A stretch of 64,000 bases of DNA, from the NCBI GenBank assembly GCA_033980235.1, contig CM067064.1, positions 3,937,001 through 4,001,000 on the forward strand. Direction: 5' to 3'. The notes under the pieces are model-generated. The model was not told the origin of the DNA and did no database searches. It saw only the letters and a list, made by a program, of their open reading frames with translations. Positions within the stretch are counted from its first letter, which is position 1. Every line of letters begins with the position of its first letter. The stretch comes from Diadema setosum (taxonomy: Eukaryota; Echinodermata; Echinoidea; Diadematoida; Diadematidae). This document shows positions 41,401 to 49,811 of this stretch, piece by piece. A program made the translations under genes and the position numbers.

Positions 41401-42310
41401 GAAAGGATGTAAGCGTATGCATCTCGTATATAACGCATTTCGAAAGCATCCCCCCTGCATCCGCTCTGCATCCGCTCTGCATCCACTCTGCATCCGCTTT
41501 TTCTGCTATGCGTCCGTTTCGCAATTATCTCCGGTAACCCCTTCGGAGCTGTCATCCCCTTCCATCCGCTTTCATCCGCTAGGCTTCCGATGAACATCCG
41601 TTTAACATCCCCGCTACATACTACCCACGTCCGTTCTATTTCCGTTCTGTTACCGCCAATTTTCGCCAATTTTGTCAATTTCTGGAGCGGATGAAAGCGG
41701 ATGAAGCCATCCCCGAAATTTTGCTCGTCCGCTGTGTCCTTTCTGCATACGCTTTGTGTCCGTCGGCCAGTGGGACCGGGCCTTTAGTTGTCATCAACTC
41801 AAGCGGATTACGTGTGCGTAGGCCCTATTCATAAGTTGTCATCAACACTCCACACCATGTCACGCTGGCTATAACAAATCGAGTAAATTGAAGAAAATTA
41901 TGAAAGATTGAAGTTACACGTATTCGCACGTTACATTGACACTAGCAGCAACTACATAAGCCTGTAATGCAAATCAGATGCGGTAATGATGTAATTGTCA
42001 AACAATATTTTCTCACTGACCTAAGTGTAAAGCTTCTTTAAAATTCCTCCTATTTGTAGCTATATGCCTTTGGTGTTTCATTCTGGTTGGTTTTATCATG
42101 AGTAATCACTTTGTAAAACGCTTTATTCATGACATCTTCATTCCCTCTTCCATAGAGGTGGAAGATGTTTAACATTCCTTCTTTCTTAAACATTTCAACT
42201 CCGATGTGCTTCACTTACAGATTCCACCTGAGCTTGGGAAAATGGGATTTATCTTTCCACCAAAAGGCATCACCCTTCGAGTTGTGCCCAGGAAGGATGA
42301 CCGCTCGTAA
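26348..42310 (+). CDS. CYP3A-like cytochrome P450 (CYP3 clan), thirteen coding exons
   Basis: Membrane-bound microsomal P450 monooxygenase using NADPH-P450 reductase, of the CYP3 clan that in animals oxidises steroids and xenobiotics. Exons: 26348-26421, 27569-27662, 29888-29940, 30557-30653, 31317-31433, 32158-32249, 32748-32899, 34139-34269, 34747-34908, 36249-36469, 37133-37270, 39846-40008, 42221-42310. They join in frame to 1584 nt, 527 residues (human CYP3A4 has 503). Landmarks: N-terminal anchor about 12-30; proline hinge '[12 protein letters not shown]'; helix C W127xxxR131; helix I '[10 protein letters not shown]' (331-336); ExxR at E388-R391; '[12 protein letters not shown]'; heme loop '[10 protein letters not shown]' with ligand Cys468. 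A longer acidic loop before helix I explains the extra length. All catalytic motifs are intact, so it is probably functional. It is head to head with MFSD11. The exact substrate is unknown. Confidence 0.95.
26681..26757. repeat. (GTC)n/(GTT)n trinucleotide repeat
   Basis: 'gtcgtcgtcgtcgtc' followed by GTT repeats with GGT interruptions, in P450 intron 1. Confidence 0.85.
27569..27662 (+). CDS. P450 exon 2 (anchor end and proline hinge)
   Basis: Acceptor 'cgagacag|GTACATG'. Encodes '[20 protein letters not shown]', the proline-rich hinge. The donor 'AGAAAG|gttatc' is weak, but the frame and alignment to CYP3A ('GNxLxxxKG') support it. Confidence 0.9.
28150..28223 (-). mobile_element. 3' half of a tRNA-derived SINE, split by a transposon
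   Basis: On the minus strand it reads 'ggtcgtaggttcgaatcctg' (B box GGTTCGAATCC) and 'ctcgagtatgtacgcctatg', ending in a T-run. The tRNA-like head continues at 29548, beyond the inserted element 28224-29547. It is not an intact tRNA. Confidence 0.65.
28224..29547 (-). mobile_element. hAT-like element, copy 1 (P450 intron 2)
   Basis: Bounded by 'cagtggcgtatc' and 'gatacgccactg'. It is the inverted relative of the element at 55566: it shares 'ctagggaaaacggcgcccgg', 'gagcgagcgcagcgagcgag' and 'tcgcccggacggggc' blocks in reverse order. G-homopolymers occur at 28238-28257, 28317-28332 and 28525-28537. No transposase; non-autonomous. The flanking 8-mers (gagaggcg, gaccaccg) do not match well. Confidence 0.75.
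29548..29625 (-). mobile_element. 5' half of the split SINE
   Basis: Minus-strand 'gctgtcgggcgaaagctcgg' followed by 'tggt' carries the A-box-like part. With 28150-28223 it rebuilds a tRNA-type SINE head. Confidence 0.55.
29888..29940 (+). CDS. P450 exon 3 (helix A)
   Basis: 53 nt, acceptor 'ccatcag|GGAATT', donor 'TGTGG|gtaagt'. Encodes '[17 protein letters not shown]', equal to the 'CHKKYGKVWG' region of CYP3A. It follows a 1.3-kb hAT-like element in the intron. Confidence 0.9.
30322..30368. repeat. (ATTC)n microsatellite
   Basis: About ten 'attc' units in P450 intron 3. A similar degenerate array is at about 49730-49790. Confidence 0.85.
30557..30653 (+). CDS. P450 exon 4 (beta1 strands, helix B)
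   Basis: Acceptor 'cttgcag|GTTCTA', donor 'GGGAG|gtaagt'. Encodes '[20 protein letters not shown]' and '[12 protein letters not shown]', matching CYP3A 'FYDGQQPVLAITDPDMIK'. Confidence 0.95.
31317..31433 (+). CDS. P450 exon 5 (helix C)
   Basis: Acceptor 'tttccag|CCGATT', donor 'AAACTG|gtaaca', phase 0 at both ends. Encodes '[20 protein letters not shown]' with the WxxxR heme-propionate contact, ending 'SGRKMKL'. Confidence 0.95.
31632..31918. mobile_element. hAT-like short element in P450 intron 5
   Basis: Starts 'cagggccggtggaaccgggc' followed by a C-run, and ends with an imperfect inverse, 'gtggcgccggccgtg'. 'agtggcactagaaa' and 'gcccccactttt' blocks lie inside. CAG...CTG-type ends with G/C runs are common in non-autonomous hAT elements. 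No clear 8-bp duplication. Confidence 0.5.
31936..31980 (+). CDS. Possible 45-nt in-frame cassette exon of the P450
   Basis: 'caattacag|GAAAAG' and 'TTGTCC|gtaagt' are excellent splice sites around 45 nt that read '[15 protein letters not shown]' in phase 0, the phase of the surrounding introns. Inclusion would add 15 residues between helix C and helix D. CYP3A proteins lack it, and the flanking exons align well without it. It resembles '[14 protein letters not shown]' in the next exon. It could be an alternative exon, a relic of a duplicated exon, or chance. Confidence 0.25.
32158..32249 (+). CDS. P450 exon 6 (helix D)
   Basis: Acceptor 'aattgcag|ATGTCG', donor 'AGAGA|gtaagt', phase 0 in and 2 out. 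Encodes '[20 protein letters not shown]' and '[11 protein letters not shown]', the helix D region. Confidence 0.92.
32260..32548. repeat. CT-rich low-complexity tract with poly-G
   Basis: Plus-strand (CT)n-rich sequence in P450 intron 6, ending in (TG)n and a G-run at 32532-32546. Confidence 0.7.
32748..32899 (+). CDS. P450 exon 7 (helices E-F)
   Basis: Acceptor 'cctacag|ACTCTA', donor 'TGTCGA|gtaagg'. Encodes '[20 protein letters not shown]', the family 'GAYSMDVITSTSFG' block, then '[11 protein letters not shown]'. A CYP3A-type F-helix segment. Confidence 0.94.
33762..34012 (+). mobile_element. tRNA-derived SINE
   Basis: A-box-like 'tagtggataagac' (33778-33790) and B-box 'gagttcgattcccgc' (33815-33829). 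A body follows with 'gacccagatgtatatacctg' and 'ggcaacgctata', related to the SINE at 14062. The tail is AT-rich. It lies in P450 intron 7. Confidence 0.75.
34139..34269 (+). CDS. P450 exon 8 (helices F'-G)
   Basis: Acceptor 'cttctcag|CAATCA', donor 'AAGACG|gtgcgc'. Encodes '[20 protein letters not shown]' and '[18 protein letters not shown]', corresponding to CYP3A 'PFLIPILEVLNICVFPREV'. Confidence 0.92.
34747..34908 (+). CDS. P450 exon 9 (helix H, acidic insert)
   Basis: Acceptor 'acctacag|AGGTTG', donor 'AGTCAA|gtgagg'. '[11 protein letters not shown]' matches CYP3A '[11 protein letters not shown]'. Then comes an Asp/Glu/Gly-rich run and a Ser/Thr stretch, about 20 residues more than in CYP3A4, before 'LTRQELTSQ', which leads to helix I. 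Confidence 0.93.
35848..35894. repeat. (CAAA)n microsatellite
   Basis: About ten 'caaa' units in P450 intron 9. Confidence 0.85.
36054..36132. repeat. 79-bp foldback in P450 intron 9
   Basis: Arms 'aggcgcggtcagactggca' and 'tgccagtctgactgcgcct' pair with one mismatch. The centre has 'agatcgagatct'. MITE-like; ends similar to 3655. Confidence 0.7.
36249..36469 (+). CDS. P450 exon 10 (helices I-K)
   Basis: Acceptor 'tttttcag|GCTCTC', donor 'GTCAT|gtaagc'. It carries the oxygen-activation motif 'AGYETTSS', '[17 protein letters not shown]', and '[10 protein letters not shown]' with ExxR. Noticeably GC-richer than its introns. Confidence 0.96.
37133..37270 (+). CDS. P450 exon 11 (beta2, PERF region)
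   Basis: Acceptor 'tgccaag|ATTCGA', donor 'GACAG|gtaaag'. Encodes '[20 protein letters not shown]' and '[18 protein letters not shown]', the region before the heme loop. Confidence 0.94.
37591..38022. mobile_element. DNA element with 23-bp TIRs (P450 intron 11)
   Basis: 'tttatacaacgtccaagtag' continuing 'atc' at 37591-37613 is exactly inverted at 38000-38022. The 432-bp interior is non-coding. The foldback at 38025 starts 3 bp later. Confidence 0.75.
38025..38185. repeat. 161-bp foldback element
   Basis: Arms 'ctcgtgcaatgg...cgagatttcgca...gtgaaagatgaggcgc' and the inverse pair closely around 'caactcggcttcgcctcgttg'. Outer ends are 'aaatagtg' and 'cactattt'. Same family as 16021-16141. Confidence 0.8.
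38958..39230 (-). mobile_element. 3' tail of a truncated non-LTR element
   Basis: On the minus strand it ends 'gaatgcggaaataaatcaaa' and 'tcaaattaaat', the short tandem tail style of non-LTR retrotransposons. Similar in style to the plus-strand tail at about 46025-46054. No RT coding is left. Confidence 0.35.
39846..40008 (+). CDS. P450 exon 12 (heme-binding loop, helix L)
   Basis: Acceptor 'gtgaag|GTTTAG', donor 'ACAGAG|gtgaga'. Encodes '[20 protein letters not shown]', with the thiolate Cys468, and '[16 protein letters not shown]'. The acceptor has a poor pyrimidine tract and another AG five bases upstream, but only this one keeps the frame. Confidence 0.94.
40172..40343. mobile_element. 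MITE fragment related to 13557-13946
   Basis: 'cattctaagaggaatt', 'gaaaatcggttctgatatgg', 'ccaccttttatca' and 'ggatatctgggtg' match the foldback MITE at 13557. It lies in the last P450 intron. Confidence 0.6.
40994..41784. mobile_element. DNA element with 17-bp TIRs 'aaggcccggtcccactg'
   Basis: Exact inverted ends at 40994-41010 and 41768-41784, the left preceded by 'att' and the right followed by 'tag'. The interior is full of 'catccgct' and 'gcatccgctct' repeats. 0.79 kb, no transposase. In the last P450 intron. Confidence 0.75.
42221..42310 (+). CDS. P450 exon 13 and stop
   Basis: Acceptor 'cacttacag|ATTCCA', phase 0. Encodes '[20 protein letters not shown]' and 'VVPRKDDRS', the C-terminal beta sheet, then TAA at 42308-42310. 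Confidence 0.92.
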   Translation: MPPELGKMGFIFPPKGITLRVVPRKDDRS

Positions 42311-42666
42311 AGAGCAATTAATCATCCTCGCCGCTTTGACGCCTGTTCGAAAGACTAATTCTTACGGCGTCGCGACGCGTCTTTGATGTCGTCGGTGTTA
42401 TTTGTGCTTTAGAATATTCCAATGTATTTACTATTCTTTGGAAAGATGAAAGAAAGAAAACCTAATATGATATTATATCTTTTTAATACGCTCGTGTCTC
42501 ACTAGATCTATGTACTTAGGATCCTCAATTCAATTTATCCATTCGCTTTTAAGCTTAACTGTGCGAGCGTAATATAATATGTAATATATATTATTTCTGT
42601 TTATTTCGATGCATAGAATACATATTCATGTAGGCCTATATGAAAAAAAAATGTTTTTAATTATGT

Positions 42667-42754
42667 ATATATGAAGAGCTTGCTTCCAAAAGGCGCTAAA
42701 TCTTTTAATTTTTCAATGGATTTAGCGCCTTTTGGAAGCAAGCTCTTCATATAT
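42667..42754. repeat. Perfect 36-bp stem, 16-nt loop hairpin
   Basis: Arms 42667-42702 and 42719-42754 are exact inverse copies ('gaagagcttgcttccaaaag', 'gcgctaaatc') with a 16-nt loop. It could be a MITE core or give a precursor-like RNA hairpin. Directly next to a tRNA-like segment. Confidence 0.85.
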
Positions 42755-42761
42755 AAATATA

Positions 42762-42811
42762 GTGGAAGCTTTGAGCAAAGACCGGTGCTCTACTGACTGA
42801 GCTACAGAAAG
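42762..42811 (-). other. tRNA-like 5' half (SINE head or decayed tRNA)
   Basis: On the minus strand 'tagctcagtcagtag' followed by 'agcaccggt' is a good A box and D-arm. The anticodon and T arms do not follow, so no complete tRNA can be drawn. Confidence 0.5.
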
Positions 42812-42888
42812 CTCTAGAACAGTGTCCGTCCCATAACCCTTGATTTTCAGTGCTCCTGTAGTCAGAAGCTATGTGTGTGTATGTGTAC

Positions 42889-42920
<32 letters not shown>

Positions 42921-43301
42921 TACACGCACACACATTAACGTGACATAAACCTAAGATTGCTCATCTGTTTCAATATACAAACGTGATATACCTTGAAATG
43001 ATTTTTGACTCATACTATAGCTAATATCTCGTCATAATCCCACTTTCAGACACATGCATTCACACTATCATACACGATTTGTTATAGCCGCTGCTACATT
43101 ACGGAGTATTCGTGAACTTCTCGAATACGGACAGAATTAGTGGATGAAGCATGACTTGACAACCAGCAAAACTGGCGATATAACCCTTTGGTGAAATAGG
43201 TCTATCTACAGCTGATCCGATCACGGCAACTTAGGATATGGATATGGGGAACTAGGGAATGGAATTAAAATGGATCAATATGGACTTGGGCGTAGAACCC
43301 T

Positions 43302-43457
43302 AAGATATTCTGGTATGTGGTTATTTCCTAAATGTTACATCCATACTGTTAGGAATGAATTGAAAAAAAAAAGAAAGATAAGATATTCTGGTATGTGGTT
43401 ATTTCTTAAATGTTACATCCATACTGTTAGGAATGAATTGAAAAAAAAAAGAAAGAT
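43302..43457. repeat. 78-bp tandem duplication
   Basis: Two units (43302-43379, 43380-43457) beginning 'aagatattctggtatgtggt' and ending in an A-run plus 'gaaagat'. They differ at about one position (cct versus ctt), so the duplication is recent. Confidence 0.9.
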
Positions 43458-44050
43458 CGATAGGAAAGAAATACATACAATACAATTAAGATGATTTAAT
43501 GAGACTTTGAAATGAAAATGAAATTGTATTATTCTGATGAAATTGGGCGGGAAAACCTATATGGACGTTTGTAGTGCCGTTGTGATCCACAAAGGGGTGT
43601 GTGGTATATGCACACTGGTCGCCCAGACAGACAGACAGACAGACACACACACACACACACACACACATACTTCATATGCAGGTATGGGTGTAGGTCTACA
43701 GCTTAGCAGGTACAGAAAGGGCTGGCACTGTGTTTCCATGCATGCAGGGGTCAAATAGAATTTATTACTTTATTGCGTTAATATCACACGCTTCGTGCAA
43801 GATACATGTATTCATCGCTGCTGGAAATAAAAATGTCAACACTCGGTACTTGGATACGACCCCGGCATAAAAAAGGAGCACAACAAACAGCCCTGGACAG
43901 TTTTGCATGGAAATGAATGACTGTGAATGGTGGTGGTTCCGAGCCAATACACTCTTCGCACCGTCAATTCCTTCATCTTGAGGTTTGAACCAACAGGTCA
44001 GAATGAAACCCATTTATGCTGCACATAATCATTTCTAATCGGAAAGCTGA

Positions 44051-44346
44051 AGTACTCTCTAAAAAATCGAGTGAAAATTTTCACTCTAAAAAGAGTGAAT
44101 ACAAAAAAGAGTGAATTTCGAGTGAAATTGGAGTGAATTTTGAGTAAAAATGTTCATTTTCACTCATTTTGGAGTGACGTCAGGGATCACTCCAAAATCT
44201 TCGAGTGATCCCTGACGTCACTCCAAAATGAGTGAAAATGAGCATTTTCACTCAAAATTCACTCCAATTTCACTCGAAATTCACTCTTTTTTGTATTCAC
44301 TCTTTTTAGAGTGAAAATTTTCACTCGATTGTTTTTAGAGAGTACT
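44051..44346. mobile_element. Near-perfect 296-bp palindrome
   Basis: Arms of about 147 bp beginning 'agtactctctaaaaa' are about 97% identical when one is inverted. Centre near 44198. 'gagtga' and 'tcactc' recur throughout, and 'ggagtgacgtcagggatcac' lies near the centre. Probably a foldback MITE; nearly no loop. Confidence 0.9.
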
Positions 44347-46370
44347 ATGGTATCAAAGAATATCGATAGAAATGAATGGCAGAATTACAGACTTGAGACA
44401 GTTTATTTCAGCGGATACTGATTGTATCAATGAAAGTATGACGGCGGTTAGATCTGAAGTCCCACCTATAGGGATCTATAATGGATACCATTGTTACTTT
44501 GTATTTTTCATTACGACGTAATAACATTATATAAATAAAAATTAATATGCATTCAAAAACATTTCCCTATATGCCAATGCTGCAGGCATTTTCAGTCATA
44601 GTTTTTTAATCAAGGAGGTACGGAATAATTTGCAATTGATTTTGATGTTATCTGTGAATGGTATTTATAGATCTTAACAGTATATGCACTCACACCCACA
44701 AAAGATAAAGGTCATGGCTTTTGGTCACTGGATAATTGGGAAACAATGTTCTGTGAAGATAGTATACAAAAACCTCTCTCCTGAGAAAATTTTAAATAAT
44801 GTAATATTTTGGATGTTTCGCTTAACTCTGGTGTGACATGAGAAGAACAGGATTCAAGTATTGATTGTGAAATCTCTCGGAAGATGGTTAGATTTGGAGA
44901 ATCAAGCAATTTCGCTGAAATAAAACATGGAAGATTTTTTTTCTTTTTAAAATCTTGACATGATTTTTCCTTACATTGATTCCTGTATTGCAGTGCATTA
45001 TGGGGTATCTGCACTCAATAGGAATAAGAAACAATAACTTCAGAAGAAGTATGCAATTGAAAAAGGAATTAGGATTATCTTAGATCAAAGCATAAATTTA
45101 AACAAAGTAATCAGTGAAAGAGCGTATCAAATAATGGTATTGTGTTCTTGCTAACTGGAATCACCAATTAACAGACTAGTATTCAGGACTCAATATCCAA
45201 TAAAGTGCCCCCTTAATTAATACTCCCGGACTATTGAAGAAAATTATTTACGTATATTATGTTTTGTTATCTTGAACAATGCATTCCCACGCCCAATAGT
45301 GCATTGTTCGAAATGGAACGTCCCTCCATCTACTTTCAAAATTGTGAATATACTGCAAAGCTTAAAAAATTGATGAGATTAGTTATTAAATGAAATGAAA
45401 TGCGGGCATTTATGACCTCGTGTGCATTCAGCGAGTGAAAACGGATGGGCCCTGGCGGATAGGTTTCGCGTTTCCTTTTATTATTCTTTTCTGCATTAAC
45501 TAGTTAAGCGCACTTCGATATAACTTGTTTTCTTTCCACTTTCATTGTGATATTCTGATAAAATTGCACAATTTATATGATTCTTGTATATTGTTTGATG
45601 TACTCGCCATGTGGATATAACTTGATACAGATATACATATAATGCATGTCTTATATTATGTTCCATGTAAATTCTTGATGTATGGAATCATGGTAAAACT
45701 CATTTGGCTCCTTTGGTAAACTGTTTTGTACTGAAATGAACATGCCAATCCTGCAGGAAGGAAAAGAAATATGAGTGTGTCCATAGATAATGAGTTAGAT
45801 GTGTATCACAATCCAATTGTGAATTCTTCTTTTGTATATAGAGTTACAAAATGAAATTTTATTGCTTACTTGTTTATTCATTTAAAAACAAATTTGATAT
45901 TATTATAATTGTATCCATGTTTTGTTGAAACTTATGCGTGATTCAAAGTTCCTTAAATATTATGTACTCATGTATAAGCACTCATGTAAGCATTATGTAT
46001 ATTCCTTTGTATTACTTTATGTGGAAATAAAACCACATGAATTGAATTGAATTAAAGGAATTTAGCCGTTTCATTTTTCTTGAAGGAACTGCATCGTTTC
46101 CGTGCTCATGTATCAAGTTTTGTATAAATTACAATATTTTCCCTCCAACTTTCTCTTTTCTTTTCTCATCTTCTTAAGTTTATGAGATACGAACTTTGAC
46201 CTTTACAAAATCCCATCTGATCGCTTCTGATGGATGCGTTTGGTCAAGCAAAAAGCAAATTATTGCTATAGCAACCGTTCTGTATGGTGATTTATAACGC
46301 ATATTAATAAGTCTGTCACAGATTCATGTGTAACGAAAATTGTTGAAATTGTAGAAATTAATCGCCATAG
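44347..46370. other. Gene-free spacer
   Basis: A 100-codon minus-strand frame at 44712-45014 is not recognised and has no splice context. At about 45985-46056 'tttatgtggaaataaaacca' and 'gaattgaattgaatt' look like the 3' tail of a truncated non-LTR element (low confidence). Confidence 0.35.
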
Positions 46371-46379
46371 TGTGTAGTA

Positions 46380-46394
46380 TTATATATATACAAG

Positions 46395-46440
<46 letters not shown>

Positions 46441-46483
46441 AACATGTATATATATATATATATATACAAATATATATAAACAC

Positions 46484-46550
<67 letters not shown>
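46380..46550. repeat. (CA)n/(TA)n microsatellite
   Basis: About 170 bp of CA followed by interrupted TA repeats. Confidence 0.9.
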
Positions 46551-46555
<5 letters not shown>

Positions 46556-49500
46556 GTTTGATATTGGTGGCAGGGAAAAGGAATTGTAAATAATGTGTCA
46601 TACAGAAATCAAATCAAGTCAAAACAAATCAAATCAAATCACTACTGATACTTGCAACCCGAGAGCACAGTCCTGTTCACTATACCAGTCTGGTAAATTT
46701 TACTGTTTATATTGAGTTACTCCGATAAACACTTCAAACACCGCAGATAATACTTCTTGTGTACAGGTTAATCTATCATATATAAAGTGACATATAAAGC
46801 ATAATAGTGTAGTAGGCCTCCTTCATACCATATGTCAACCCGTTACTGAACTTACCCAGCTCATTCACATTTCAGTAAAATAGGATTACAGAAGCACGAT
46901 AATTTTTGTGCAAACTACAGCCTATAGATTTTGTGTGTCATTTGCATCAACGTAATTCCTAACAGGCTTGGTGCAGCATCAAAACATGTATCCTTATAAT
47001 GTGCATGTAATGTGCTGTATGTATGACCAGGGAAAACTTTTCACTGAAACAAAATAAGGTCATTAAAAAATATAATCTGTATAAACGAGTTAGCATCCCA
47101 TTTACTTGAGCAGAGAGGTCTAGTTTACAGTGTTATACCTTCTTTATAACCTTACATAAAAGTGCTTGCATTTACACACGTTCTCCCTTGCGCTGTGATA
47201 TAAGACTTGGCCCCATTTCATTAAATTTGTTATCAATAACCAGTTGTTACAATCTACTGAAATCCTTGCATCTGATTGGCTGAGAGCAAGTTTGTCATAG
47301 AAATGTGGCAGCCGTCACTGATTACAAGTTTCATGAAACGTGACCCATGTCCCCATTGCAATGCCTCGCTTTGTGACTCATTTCTTCCACAATAACTTTA
47401 TGCCATGTTCACCTGAAAAACAAATACTAAAAGGTGTATTATTTACCTTACAAATTATTAAACGTATATATAGGAGTACAGTCTGTATTAGAAATTGCAC
47501 GTCTCACAATATCGCGATTTTGTAAACAACCTAAAAAGGCAGATAAATAATACTCGCCCACTTCAGTAAGTCACCGTACATGCACTGCATGTCTGAATGC
47601 ACTCCTAGCGTGCAAACCAATTATACTACCCCGCAATTGATTATAATAGCAGGCTGTTTTTTGTTAAAGCCCTTAAACCCACTATACGATTTGTACCAAC
47701 TGCTTACAATATAATATTATGTGTGGGACTGTGTGGAAGAGATATGCCCTGTGCACGTAAAAGAAGCCACTGCACTTTTCGTAAAGAGCAGCGTGGAGTT
47801 ACACTTAAAGCTCCATGACAACAGGGTGAAATCGTGATGAAGTGGTGAAACATATCCGGCTGGCGATATCTACAGTTAATCTTCAGGACTGAAGAAGGCG
47901 GATTGAGATATTCGCTATTCTCAAGGTGTTAAAAAACGAGGAAAATAATAAGAAGAGATGGGAAATTTTCCCGATCATAATTTCAAGGATATTCCTTGTT
48001 ATACAACTTGTGAGGTATCCTGTGAAAGGTTTTATTTTGTTCTATCTGATGATGAACTTTCTTTAAAGTGTTTAAAAGTGGCTCGTTAGGCGATCAAACT
48101 CTTCACAATCAATAATTGCCCGAACCATCTTCTCCTTTAAACCTTTATCGTTGTGATAAAGGTTCAAATTCTTAGCGACTATAAAGAGGTTTTTCCCAAT
48201 CCTTTAGCTACAATAAACAGACGTATGATTATGACCAAAGTATAAGGCTGAAATGAAAAGGCTGAAATGAACGTTTATCGTTTTTTTTTTATTGTACATT
48301 ATGAAATACTAACAGTTAGTCATAAAGAAAATCTAATAAGAACAGAACTGAGTATGACCCATTGCAATGCATTTCAAAAGGTTGAAAGCGCAGACATTAA
48401 TCCTCTGGATAACGTGGGAATAGCATCATTCACAACAGGCTTACTCTTAAATTGAGTTGAAGTTGATTGTACCTATATTTGCATCAGAAAACAAAAATCC
48501 CCCACACCCTCCCGTCCAATACCCTATACCGCACCCCACCCTCTCCGCTATAGCTAGGTCGCTGCACTTATAGGTACATATTGTATTGAATTGGTTTGAT
48601 CAGGGCCCACTACGTGTGAACCCCCATAAAAGGTTCTACTTAGGGGCCTATAAGATTATGTCGAAGATAGGCTCTGCTGAATGCTTATGAGTGCATGTCT
48701 GCAAGTGTTTTTGTCATTCCTATTTTTGTGCGTCTGCTTACTTTAAATCTTGTCCTCAATTTTTGTTTCAAGATTTGATCACTCCTCACCAATGATAGAA
48801 ATTATCTCTGATTCGTCCTTCTTCGTCTTATAAGTTATTAGTGATCACTATATAGTGCCATGAAAGGCAACTATTGCATAATCATTGCATTCACAAAAAG
48901 CGCAAACTATATACACCAATATAATGCACATTCAGCACCATTCAGAATGAATTCACAATGCCTTGCACTGTCACTCAAGCACAAAATGACTTCGTCTATA
49001 AAAACCAACCCCCAAAACCTTTACCTGCCTACACACACACATACACACTTCAGTAAGAAATTATCATCCCACATACTTGTTTCACCTTCCTTATAGTCAA
49101 GCACTGCCTATGATGGCCGTCTCCTGTATTATCTCCCTTGTTTGTGCATAAGAAATTAGTAATATTAAATATAGTGCATAGTATGAAATGCCCTATATGC
49201 TATAAAGGAAAAGGATGTTAGGGAACTTTCATTTTCTAAACTGATTTCTATCTGTTTTACTCATTTTTCATACTTTGGTATATATTTACTTCAAGGAGAA
49301 ATGCACAGATAAGGCCAAACCAAATACAGTCCGACCTCTATCCGGCATCCCTTTGTCCGGATCTCTTTGTTATCCGGATGCCGTCTCGGCTTGGTTTTTT
49401 TTTTCTCTCTCTTTGGTGTGTGTGTTTTCTTTCAAACATAGTTAGCATACATACACATCTAATTTTCATCTAAATAACATGCATTCAGACAGTCACTACT

Positions 49501-49811
49501 CCCATATCACTGCAAGAACATGGACAGAAAACTTTTCATTAAATCAGGGCATGGTACAAGCAAACAAACAGTTGCGAGTATCATGGCCAACCCGACGTTT
49601 TGAAAAGGGTGTGTGTAGGGGGAGGGGGGCAGTTCATATTTCTAGTGCCACTTAAATTAATTAATTTGTTTATCTATGAATGAATTAATTGATTAATTTA
49701 TTCATTTATATATTCATTTTTTATTTTTCATTCATTCACTCATTCATTCATTCATTCATTTATTCATTCGTTCATTCATTTCATTCATGTATTTATTTTG
49801 TTCTTTTTTAG
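46551..49811. other. Gene-free spacer
   Basis: No exon recognised. At 49097-49152 'gtcaagcactgcctatgatg' and 'tcctgtatt' match 40439-40497 in the last P450 intron, a dispersed repeat. At 49329-49396 'cagtccgacctctatccggc' is a lone pogo-like end. 'gtgcacgtaaaagaagccac' near 47753 resembles SINE bodies. A degenerate (ATTC)n array is at 49730-49790. Confidence 0.4.

Larger units (their letters stand above)
42311..44050. other. Downstream of the P450, repeats only
   Basis: Holds the 42667-42754 hairpin, a tRNA-like half, (CA)n runs at 42891-42915 and 43644-43668, and a 78-bp tandem duplication. The P450 3' UTR must start here; no convincing AATAAA close by. Confidence 0.4.

Noticed and set aside
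44712..45014. 100-codon minus-strand frame
   Set aside because: Composition looks protein-like, but I recognise no family, see no splice partners, and an isolated frame of this length is expected by chance in 64 kb.
49329..49396. Complete pogo-like transposon starting 'cagtccgacctctatccgg'
   Set aside because: No inverse right end found; treated as a fragment.
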